This document shows, piece after piece, positions 33,821-40,995 of a DNA stretch of 64,000 nt (positions are counted from its first letter, which is position 1; each line of letters begins with the position of its first letter). The stretch is taken from NCBI GenBank assembly GCA_947462875.1, contig CANHQJ010000002.1, positions 248,001 to 312,000 of the forward strand, written 5' to 3'. The position numbers and the translations under genes are program-made. The DNA is from Verrucomicrobiia bacterium. GTDB lineage: Bacteria; Verrucomicrobiota; Verrucomicrobiia; Verrucomicrobiales; Akkermansiaceae. Below the pieces are notes generated by a model that made no database searches, was not told where the DNA came from, and saw only the letters and a list, made by a program, of their open reading frames with translations.

Positions 33821-34863
33821 ATGCGAAAGGAAGAGGCGCTGACGAGAACCCGAAGAACCGCTTTGAGGCGTTTCACGTCGAGGTGGATGAAGATGCGTGG
33901 GTGGAGGAGGATCCGCGCCCGCTGAAAACAACGTTTCTGCGCGATGCATCGCAGTCGATTCTCAGCGCGAACGACTCGGAGGATCTGAGTTTTGCCTATG
34001 GCCTCAATCCCTACCGTGGCTGCGAGCACGGCTGCGCCTATTGTTATGCGCGGACCTATCACGAATATCTCGGTTATTCGGCAGGACTGGACTTCGAATC
34101 GAAAATCATCATCAAGCCGGATGCTCCGGATTTGTTAGAAAAAACCTTTGCCAAGCCCGGCTATCGCCCCGGCCTGATCAGCCTCTCGGGAGTGACGGAT
34201 TGTTATCAACCGATCGAGCGCAAACTCGGGATCACGCGGCGGTGCCTGGAGGTGCTGGCACGGCATCGTCATCCGGTGGTGGTCATCACGAAAAACGCGC
34301 TGGTGAGTCGCGACATCGATCATTTATCCGAGCTGGCGCGGCATCAGGCGGTGGCGGTGTATCTATCGATCACCACGCTGGACCCGGCGCTGTCCCGCAT
34401 ACTCGAGCCGCGCGCATCATCGCCGCGCGCGCGTTTGGAGACGATGCGTTTGCTCGCCGATCACGGCATTCCCACAGGTGTGAGCGCGGCGCCGATGATC
34501 CCGGGGCTGAACGATTCGGAACTGCCAGCCATCCTCGAAGCCGCCGCCGCGCATGGGGCGAGTTTTGCGGCGTATTCCATCGTGCGGCTGCCGGGGGCGG
34601 TGGCCGAGGTGTTTGATGGCTGGCTGAAACGGCACAAGCCGCAGGCGAGGGAGAAAATCATGGGCCGCATCCGCGCGATGCACGATGGCGCTCTGAACAG
34701 CCAGGTCGCCGTGGCGCGCATGCGCGGCACCGGCGCGGCGGCAGGGCAGTGGAAGGCCCTGTTTCAGGCGTGCTGTCGCAGAAATGGCCTGTCACAAGGC
34801 ACACCGAAGATGAGCATGGAGAGTTTCCGCAAACTCCTGCCCGGGCAGGGGGAGTTGTTTTGA
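33817..34863 (+). CDS. Radical SAM protein, PA0069 family
   Basis: A 348-residue radical SAM enzyme. The CxxxCxxC motif is CEHGCAYC inside GLNPYRGCEHGCAYCYAR, the iron-sulfur site, followed by GLISLSGVTDCYQPIERKLG, VVVITKNALVSRDID and SITTLDPALSRILEPRASSP. This pattern is the PA0069/SplB-like (COG1533) group. Members are often annotated as DNA-repair related but the reaction of PA0069 proteins is not established. The N-terminus has RFEAFHVEVDEDAW and TTFLRDASQSILSANDSEDL, typical of the family. Start ATG 33817 overlaps the DUF2256/DUF3253 stop. Confidence 0.9.
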   Translation: MNAKGRGADENPKNRFEAFHVEVDEDAWVEEDPRPLKTTFLRDASQSILSANDSEDLSFAYGLNPYRGCEHGCAYCYARTYHEYLGYSAGLDFESKIIIKPDAPDLLEKTFAKPGYRPGLISLSGVTDCYQPIERKLGITRRCLEVLARHRHPVVVITKNALVSRDIDHLSELARHQAVAVYLSITTLDPALSRILEPRASSPRARLETMRLLADHGIPTGVSAAPMIPGLNDSELPAILEAAAAHGASFAAYSIVRLPGAVAEVFDGWLKRHKPQAREKIMGRIRAMHDGALNSQVAVARMRGTGAAAGQWKALFQACCRRNGLSQGTPKMSMESFRKLLPGQGELF

Positions 34864-34922
34864 GGAAAGGTCGCTTCGTTTTCCCGCTTGGCGGTGGGGG
34901 GCATCTGGTATAAGCAGGGCGC

Positions 34923-35720
34923 GTGAATAACAGCGCCTTGGGCATTTTTGATTCGGGGGTAGGGGGATTGACGGTGGTGCGCGCCGTGCAAGAACTGCTG
35001 CCTGCGGAAAACATCGTGTATCTCGGCGATACCGCGCGGGTGCCCTATGGCTCGAAGTCGCCGGAGACGATTCGCCGGTTTTCCGATGAAGACGTGCGCT
35101 ACCTTCTCACGCAACAGGTCAAGGCCATCGTGGTCGCCTGCAACACCGCCACGGCCCATGCGCTGCCGATGTTACAGGAGCGCTATCAGATTCCCATCGT
35201 CGGCGTGATTGAGGCCGGGGTGGAGGCGGTGTTGGCCGATCCTCAGGCGCAGCGTGTGGGCATCATCGCCACGCGCGGCACCATCGCCTCGCACGCCTAC
35301 CAACACGCACTCGCGCTGCGCCGCACGGGCATGGTGATCGTGGAGCAGGCCACGCCTTTGCTCGTGCCTCTGATCGAGGAAAACTGGATCGAGCACGCGG
35401 CGACGCGGCAGGTGCTGGAGACATACTTGAAGCCTTTGTTAGAGAAACAGATCGACACGCTCTTGTTGGCCTGCACGCATTACCCGCTGCTGGTGCCGAT
35501 CCTGCAGGGAATGATCGGCGATCGCGTGCGCATTGTCGATTCCGCCAGCACCTGCGCCCTGCACTTGCAGCAGGAACTGACGCGGCGTGAAATGCTGGCG
35601 GAGCCGGAGCGCGCGGGCACGCTTTCCATCGCCCTTACCGATCTCTCCGAGCAATTCGAAGTGCTGGCGAAGCGCTTCCTGCGCAAATGCCCGCCGCGCA
35701 TCACACGGGTGGAACTGTGA
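34923..35720 (+). CDS. murI: Glutamate racemase
   Basis: MurI converts L- to D-glutamate for peptidoglycan. The 265-residue protein has the family motifs IGIFDSGVGGLTV-like (here LGIFDSGVGGLTVVRAV), YLGDTARVPYGSKS, VVACNTATAHAL with the first catalytic Cys, GVIEAGVEAVL, TRGTIAS and LLACTHYPLLVP with the second catalytic Cys. The start is GTG. It begins 59 bases after the radical SAM gene and is followed, on the same strand, by proS. Confidence 0.97.
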   Translation: MNNSALGIFDSGVGGLTVVRAVQELLPAENIVYLGDTARVPYGSKSPETIRRFSDEDVRYLLTQQVKAIVVACNTATAHALPMLQERYQIPIVGVIEAGVEAVLADPQAQRVGIIATRGTIASHAYQHALALRRTGMVIVEQATPLLVPLIEENWIEHAATRQVLETYLKPLLEKQIDTLLLACTHYPLLVPILQGMIGDRVRIVDSASTCALHLQQELTRREMLAEPERAGTLSIALTDLSEQFEVLAKRFLRKCPPRITRVEL

Positions 35721-35802
35721 GGGCAATCGGCAGCCGCGTGACAAGCCTGCAAAAAAAGCCGTGATTTTTATCGCAACAAGTGATATCATCCGTCCCCGCA
35801 CC

Positions 35803-37332
35803 ATGTCCGACGCCAAAACCGCCATCACACCCACCCGCCGCGAAAACTTTCCTGAATGGTATCAGCAAGTCATCCGCGGAGCCGACCTAGCGGAAAATTC
35901 CGAGACGCGCGGCTGCATGGTCATCAAGCCCTGGGGCTACGGCATTTGGGAGCTCATCCAGCAACAGCTCGACCGCCGATTCAAGGCCACCGGTCACCAG
36001 AACGCCTATTTCCCGCTGCTGATTCCGCTCTCCTACCTCGAAAAAGAAGCCGAGCACGCCGAGGGCTTTGCCACCGAGTGCGCCGTCGTGACACACCATC
36101 GTCTGGAAGCCCACAAGGATCCGGAGACGGGCAAAACACGCATGATACCCACCGGGAAACTCGATGAGCCCTACGTCATCCGCCCTACCTCCGAGACCAT
36201 CATCGGCGCTGCCTTTGCGCGCTGGGTGAATTCCTATCGCGATCTGCCGCTTCTCATCAATCAGTGGGCGAACGTCATGCGTTGGGAAATGCGTCCGCGC
36301 ATGTTCCTGCGCACCGCCGAATTCCTCTGGCAGGAAGGCCACACCGCGCACGAGACGCGCGACGAAGCGATCGAGGAAACGCGCCTCATGCATCGCGAAT
36401 ACGAGGCTTTCCTGCGCGATCACCTTGCCATCCCTGTGATCCCCGGCGAAAAAACCGAAAACGAGCGGTTCCCCGGTGCCGAGATGACACTCACGGTGGA
36501 AGCCATGGTGCAGGATCTCAAAGCGATCCAGGCAGGCACCTCGCACTACCTGGGACAGAATTTCTCGAAAGCCCAGGACATCAAGTTCACCGGGCGCGAT
36601 GGCTCGATCCAGCATGTCCACACCACTTCCTGGGGCGTCTCCACCCGCATGATCGGCACGCTGATCATGGCGCACTCGGACGATGACGGTCTCGTGTTGC
36701 CCCCGCGCGTGGCCACGCAACAAATCGTCATCATTCCGGTCACGCCCAAGGAAGACAGCAAACAGGCGGTGATCGATGCCTGCCAAGCCCTTGCCACCAC
36801 GCTGCGCAATCAATGCTACCACGGCGATCCGCTGCGCGTGCATGTTGATACCCGCGATCTCGGCGGTGGCGTGAAAAAGTGGGACTGGGTGAAAAAAGGC
36901 GTGCCCATCCGCATCGAGATCGGCCCCCGTGATTTGGAATCGCGCAAAGTCGCCCTCTCCCGCCGCGACCAGGCATCGAGCGAAAAGTCATTCCTCGACA
37001 AAGAAGAATTCCTCCGCAACGCCGTGGAAATTCTGGCGTCCATTCACCAAACGCTGCTCGCCCGCGCCACGACATTGCGCGATGAAAACATCCATTACTG
37101 CGATAACATCGATGCCTTCCACGCCCACTGGAGCAAGGAAAATCCGGGTTGGTTGCTGACCCCCTGGGACGGCAGCGCGGAGCAGGAGGAGACCATCGCC
37201 AAACAACACAAAATCACCATCCGCTGCCTGCCATTGGCCGATGTGCCCTTGCCTCAGAAACCCGCCAGCGCCGCCTGCATCCTCACCGGACAAAGCACCA
37301 CGCGTTTTGCGATCTGGGGCCGCAGCTACTAA
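35803..37332 (+). CDS. proS: Prolyl-tRNA synthetase, short (archaeal/eukaryote-like) type
   Basis: ProS charges tRNA-Pro. The 509-residue protein has class II motifs: motif 1 region GCMVIKPWGYGIWELIQQQL, motif 2 in RWEMRPRMFLRTAEFLWQEGHTAH, motif 3 in the IMAHSDDDGLVLPPRVA region, then an anticodon-binding domain (IVIIPVTPKEDS) and a C-terminal zinc-binding-like domain ending in Tyr (FAIWGRSY). It lacks the large INS editing insertion of the bacterial long type, so it belongs to the archaeal/eukaryote-like form found in several bacterial phyla. The ATG at 35803 is chosen; upstream sequence in frame overlaps murI. Confidence 0.96.
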   Translation: MSDAKTAITPTRRENFPEWYQQVIRGADLAENSETRGCMVIKPWGYGIWELIQQQLDRRFKATGHQNAYFPLLIPLSYLEKEAEHAEGFATECAVVTHHRLEAHKDPETGKTRMIPTGKLDEPYVIRPTSETIIGAAFARWVNSYRDLPLLINQWANVMRWEMRPRMFLRTAEFLWQEGHTAHETRDEAIEETRLMHREYEAFLRDHLAIPVIPGEKTENERFPGAEMTLTVEAMVQDLKAIQAGTSHYLGQNFSKAQDIKFTGRDGSIQHVHTTSWGVSTRMIGTLIMAHSDDDGLVLPPRVATQQIVIIPVTPKEDSKQAVIDACQALATTLRNQCYHGDPLRVHVDTRDLGGGVKKWDWVKKGVPIRIEIGPRDLESRKVALSRRDQASSEKSFLDKEEFLRNAVEILASIHQTLLARATTLRDENIHYCDNIDAFHAHWSKENPGWLLTPWDGSAEQEETIAKQHKITIRCLPLADVPLPQKPASAACILTGQSTTRFAIWGRSY

Positions 37333-37341
37333 CCAGATCCT

Positions 37342-37611
37342 ATGTCACGCGCCCGCCAGCTCTGGAACTCCTTTCTGATCATCAGCGCGATTATCGGCAC
37401 GGTCGTGGGTCTGTGGGCGGGGCGTTTCCTCCCGGGCAAGGCCGGCGAACTGTGCGCGCGGGTGTTTCACATCCTCACCACGCCCATCATTCTGGAGATC
37501 AGCTTCGGTGCGCTCGGCATCATCATCGTTCTGGCACTCGCCCACTATCACGAAAAAAACGCGAACGAGTGGGTGGAGATGGACATCCCTGATGAACCGA
37601 AAGACCACTGA
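37342..37611 (+). CDS. Small hypothetical membrane protein
   Basis: 89 residues with two hydrophobic helices (FLIISAIIGTVVGLWAGRFL and PIIEISFGALGIIIVLAL-like, residues about 11-30 and 47-66) and an acidic C-terminal tail (NEWVEMDIPDEPKDH). No family recognised. It begins 10 bases after proS and is probably in the same transcript. Confidence 0.55.
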   Translation: MSRARQLWNSFLIISAIIGTVVGLWAGRFLPGKAGELCARVFHILTTPIILEISFGALGIIIVLALAHYHEKNANEWVEMDIPDEPKDH

Positions 37612-37689
37612 GCGGGATCCGGTTATCTTCTTGCCTCCCTGCTGCGGTGAGTTTATCAATCTGTGGCTTTCCTTTTCCCCTTGCCGCTC

Positions 37690-38520
37690 ATGAAACGCAT
37701 CCTCCTGTCACCTATGCCATGGGCGGTGCTCGCGTTGATTGCTTTTTGCATTGTGTCGTATTTTCAGGATCGTACGGAAAATCATACGGATCATTTTCGC
37801 GTGTGGTCCCTGGAACCATCTCCCGGTCAAGAGGCCGACTACGCCTTGTTGCGCGCATTCGTTTCGCCGCAGGGCATGTACGGCATTGCGTTGGAAGGAG
37901 GACGGCAGCCGATCTTCGCCTATGAAGTGCCCTCCGTCACACTGGGTGCGGCGTCCGATTGCCCCTTGCAGATTCTTCTCCTGGCCGACTGGGACGGGCA
38001 GGGCACCCGCGGTCTGTATCAGCAGATCGAAAAACTCTATCAGGCCGATCTGTCGCTCCCGCCGCTGAAGCTGTCCTTTTTGCCCAGCCGCACGGGCGGT
38101 GCCAGCGGCCATTTCATGGAGTGGATCATGGCCGTGCATTTCGTGGCAAACGATGGGAAGACGATGCCGGCGTTTCTCGGTGATATCAGCGCCGGTGAGA
38201 TCCCTGCGGACAAGGCCAGCATCCGGAAACGATTGGAAGAAATCGAACCGCGGATCGTCGAGCGCATCGATCTTTTTTTGCAGTCCCGGAAAGATATTGT
38301 GGAAAAAGCCTATCGCATCGCACAGGCACAGCTCAGGCTCCATGAAAAGGCCTTGCCATGCAAGGAAACCACGCAGCTCGTCTCCATGAAACAAATCCTC
38401 ACCGGCAGCCCCGGCGAGGAGCACATCAAGGCCTTCCTGCTCCATGCCAAAGTGCAGCAGGATGCATTTCTCGCTTCGCCTACGGGCCAGATTCCATTAG
38501 AACCGAAACGTCCCCGTTGA
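37690..38520 (+). CDS. Hypothetical exported or membrane-anchored protein, possibly thioredoxin-fold without CxxC
   Basis: 276 residues from ATG 37690, with an N-terminal anchor or signal segment MKRILLSPMPWAVLALIAFCIVSYF. The CPLQILLLADWDGQGTRGLY stretch and later FMEWIMAVHFVANDGKTMP faintly recall the first strand/helix and the inserted helices of DsbA-like proteins, but no CxxC is present, so this is only a guess. Two long helices follow (IVERIDLFLQSRKDIVEKAY; AQLRLHEKALPC). It precedes DUF1573, rhodanese and MauE-like genes on the same strand, and its stop is next to the DUF1573 gene, so an envelope role is likely. Confidence 0.55.
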   Translation: MKRILLSPMPWAVLALIAFCIVSYFQDRTENHTDHFRVWSLEPSPGQEADYALLRAFVSPQGMYGIALEGGRQPIFAYEVPSVTLGAASDCPLQILLLADWDGQGTRGLYQQIEKLYQADLSLPPLKLSFLPSRTGGASGHFMEWIMAVHFVANDGKTMPAFLGDISAGEIPADKASIRKRLEEIEPRIVERIDLFLQSRKDIVEKAYRIAQAQLRLHEKALPCKETTQLVSMKQILTGSPGEEHIKAFLLHAKVQQDAFLASPTGQIPLEPKRPR

Positions 38521-38529
38521 TTGCCACGT

Positions 38530-39579
38530 ATGAAACACATCATGAACGCATTTTCCCGATCGCTCGGCCTGCTTGCCTGCCTCCTCTTCGGTCTGATGCC
38601 GTTGTCGTCGCTGGCGCAACTAGCCCCGCCGCCCCCCGCGCCGCAAATCAAGTTCGATGAAATGATCCACGACTTCGGTCGCGTGCGTTCGGGGGCCATC
38701 ATGAAGCATGCCTTTGCCTTCACCAATGCCGGCAACGCCGATTTGATCATCGACAATGTCCTGCCCGCCTGCGGCTGCACCACCATCACCGAGTTCACCC
38801 GCGTCATCCCGCCCGGCGGCAAGGCGAGTCTGACATTGGAGTTCAATAGTTTCAGCCTGCAAGGTGAGCAAATCAAAACCATGCTCGTCAAAAGCAACGA
38901 TCCCGTGCAGCCGAACCTGGTGCTCCAGCTCAAGGGGGTCTACTGGAGCCCCATCGAGATCTATCCGCTCACGGCATTGCTCTTCCTGCCGCCCCACACC
39001 GATCAGAAACTCTCCACCACCGTGCGCATCGTCAATCAAATGGAGCAGCCGCTCAAGCTGGAGGCTCCCGTTTCCAGTGTTCCGCAATTGACCGCCCGGA
39101 TCATTGAGGCCAAAGCGGGGAAGGAATTCCACGTCGTCGTCGATACCGTGCCGCCTTTTGCGCACAAGGACATTCAGGCCACCATCAGGCTCGCCACCAA
39201 TTCGAAAGAAGCGCCCGGCATCGAGCTCAATGTCGTCGTCATCGCCCAGCCGGAATTACTCATCACGCCGCCGCACATGTTTTTACCCGTCGAGCTGCCG
39301 CCTGTCACCGAACCTTACACCATCAGCATACGCAATCAGTCCAAGGATGCGATCACCCTCAAAGACGCCGCGTGCAATGCTCCCGGTGCCAAAGTCGAGA
39401 TCCGCGAAATCAACGCTGGCAAGGACTTCGAGCTGGTCGTGCGATTTTCCCAGGAAATGGCGAAGGATGCCACGCAGTCGTTTCAAATTACCGTCAACAC
39501 CTCTCTCCCCAGCCAACCGCAAATCAGCATCCCCGTGCAATTCGTCCGTCCACCCTCAGCATTGCCCCACAAGCGCTGA
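38530..39579 (+). CDS. DUF1573-containing periplasmic protein
   Basis: About 349 residues with signal peptide (MNAFSRSLGLLACLLFGLMP from an ATG at 38542; ATG 38530 and TTG 38521 are earlier options). The DUF1573 domain shows FDEMIHDFGRVRSGAIMKHA, FTNAGNADLIIDNVLPACGC and a TTI strand, and the conserved GKASLTLEFNS. It is an immunoglobulin-like (ASH/MSP-type) fold. Further Ig-like domains follow to the C-terminus. Members are common in Bacteroidetes, Planctomycetes and Verrucomicrobia, with unknown function. Here it begins a tight three-gene set with a rhodanese and a MauE-like protein. Confidence 0.87.
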   Translation: MKHIMNAFSRSLGLLACLLFGLMPLSSLAQLAPPPPAPQIKFDEMIHDFGRVRSGAIMKHAFAFTNAGNADLIIDNVLPACGCTTITEFTRVIPPGGKASLTLEFNSFSLQGEQIKTMLVKSNDPVQPNLVLQLKGVYWSPIEIYPLTALLFLPPHTDQKLSTTVRIVNQMEQPLKLEAPVSSVPQLTARIIEAKAGKEFHVVVDTVPPFAHKDIQATIRLATNSKEAPGIELNVVVIAQPELLITPPHMFLPVELPPVTEPYTISIRNQSKDAITLKDAACNAPGAKVEIREINAGKDFELVVRFSQEMAKDATQSFQITVNTSLPSQPQISIPVQFVRPPSALPHKR

Positions 39580-39582
39580 GTT

Positions 39583-40149
39583 ATGTCCGCGTCTCCTTCA
39601 TCGACCCGTTCGCCCGCCCGCGCCACCCTGTTGCAAGCGGCCATGGTGTCAGGCATCGGCTTGTGCCTTGCTCTCATCGCGAACTTCCTCTCGCCGCGCG
39701 GGCTTTCGCTCGGTCGTGATTATTTTCCCGCTGCCATTCCCGACCAAGCGCCGAAGCCAACTGTCGTCGTGGAGAACCCCACGCCTAAACCCACCCACGA
39801 ATTCGCCACGGCCACCCGCGCCGAGGTCGAGGCCTTCACCCGCGATCCGCGATTCATCACGCAGAAGTATCTTCTCATCGATGCCCGTAACGTCGCCACC
39901 TACCAAGCCGGGCACATTCCCGGTGCCTTGCAGTACGATCACTTCCGCCCCACCGATAACATCGCCCAAATCGCCCCCGCCTGCCTCGCCGCCGAAAAAA
40001 TCATCCTCTACTGCCACGGCGGCACCTGCGAGGACAGCATCTTCGCCGCGCGATTGTTAGTCGGTTACGGCGTCCCAGCCGCCCGCATCGCGATCTACGA
40101 AAAAGGCATCGAAGACTGGCGCGCCGCCGGTTTGCCTCTTCAGCACTGA
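39583..40149 (+). CDS. Membrane-anchored rhodanese-like protein
   Basis: 188 residues: an N-terminal membrane segment (GIGLCLALIANFL, about residues 25-40) then a single rhodanese domain facing the periplasm (YLLIDARNVATYQAGHIPGALQ ... IILYCHGGTCEDSIFAARLL ... IAIYEKGIEDWRAAGLP). The active-site loop is CHGGTCEDS, with the catalytic Cys first and a second Cys four residues on, so a redox-active or sulfur-transfer role is plausible. It starts three bases after the DUF1573 stop. The MauE-like gene follows 85 bases later. Confidence 0.88.
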   Translation: MSASPSSTRSPARATLLQAAMVSGIGLCLALIANFLSPRGLSLGRDYFPAAIPDQAPKPTVVVENPTPKPTHEFATATRAEVEAFTRDPRFITQKYLLIDARNVATYQAGHIPGALQYDHFRPTDNIAQIAPACLAAEKIILYCHGGTCEDSIFAARLLVGYGVPAARIAIYEKGIEDWRAAGLPLQH

Positions 40150-40156
40150 CCGTGGC

Positions 40157-40173
40157 GGAGGCGTCCCGCCTCC
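40157..40173. repeat. Small GC-rich hairpin (REP-like)
   Basis: GGAGGC-GTCCC-GCCTCC: a perfect 6-bp stem, seven bases after the rhodanese stop. No T-run follows, so a terminator role is unlikely. Confidence 0.4.
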
Positions 40174-40234
40174 ATGCCGAAATCAACACTCATTTCAAGC
40201 CTTTCAGTTTTTCAACATTTCAGCTTTTTTCCCA

Positions 40235-40696
40235 ATGCCCCTCCGCCTCGTTCACCACATCGCGCGTTACCTGCTGGGCACCTATCTCATTTACATGGGT
40301 GCGGTCAAGGCGATGGACCCCGTGAATTTCCTCAAGCTCCTGCGCGCCTACGAATTCCTTGCCTCACCTTTCCCTCTGAATACCGTCGCCGCCCTCTTGC
40401 CGTGGTTGGAAATTTGTTGCGGCCTGTTTTTCCTGCTCAATGCCGCCGTGCGTGGCACCGCGCTCATCGTGTCGATGATGTTTCTCACCTTTTCCGCCGC
40501 GATCCTGCATCGCGCCCTGGCCGACCAGCTCGCGTTGCCGTTTTGCGCCGTGAATTTCGATTGTGGCTGCGGGGCAGGGGAGGTCTTCGTCTGCACCAAA
40601 CTAGCGGAAAATGCCGCTTGGTTCCTGTTTTCCCTGTGGATTCTTTTCAGCCGCCACTCGCGAACCTCCTGCATCAAGGTTGCAAGGATCGGTTAA
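40235..40696 (+). CDS. MauE/DoxX-family redox-associated membrane protein
   Basis: 153 residues with four hydrophobic helices, as in MauE/DoxX: YLLGTYLIYMGAVKAMDP, LLPWLEICCGLFFLLNAA, ALIVSMMFLTFSAAILHRAL and AWFLFSLWILF. Between helices 3 and 4 lies a cysteine-rich loop, FCAVNFDCGCGAGEVFVC, the usual place for the redox-active or quinone-facing cysteines of this family (MauE helps form disulfides in methylamine dehydrogenase). With the rhodanese and DUF1573 genes it makes a set I associate with verrucomicrobial and planctomycete genomes. A partner oxidoreductase is not present here. Confidence 0.8.
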   Translation: MPLRLVHHIARYLLGTYLIYMGAVKAMDPVNFLKLLRAYEFLASPFPLNTVAALLPWLEICCGLFFLLNAAVRGTALIVSMMFLTFSAAILHRALADQLALPFCAVNFDCGCGAGEVFVCTKLAENAAWFLFSLWILFSRHSRTSCIKVARIG

Positions 40697-40995
40697 CGGT
40701 CTCACGGAAGGCATCCCCCTAGGAAACGTCCCCGCCAAAAAAACTGGAGTCTGCAAGACGCGATTCCTCCTTACTGTCAACCGTTTTCCTTGATTTTTCA
40801 ACATAACAAAAAATTTTAATAAAATTTATAAGGTAACATTTAAGATAGCAAATCATTGCAATATCAAGGAAAATTGAACATTAGAATCTCGAAATGGCAA
40901 CTACTTTGTAAATTTATGATAACTTTTTGGAAATATTTTCTGGACAAAGTGCGCATTTTTTCCTATTTCTCAGATCACGCCGCAAAATTTTCTCC
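40697..40995 (+). promoter_or_regulatory. AT-rich leader and promoter region of the surface-protein operon
   Basis: About 300 bases without a gene. From about 40790 it is strikingly AT-rich, with A and T runs and a TTTATGATAA element at 40913-40922. A similar ATTATGATAT occurs before the second surface-protein unit (56013-56022). I cannot place a convincing -35. The GC-rich part (40697-40790) shows no riboswitch or terminator that I recognise. Confidence 0.5.
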
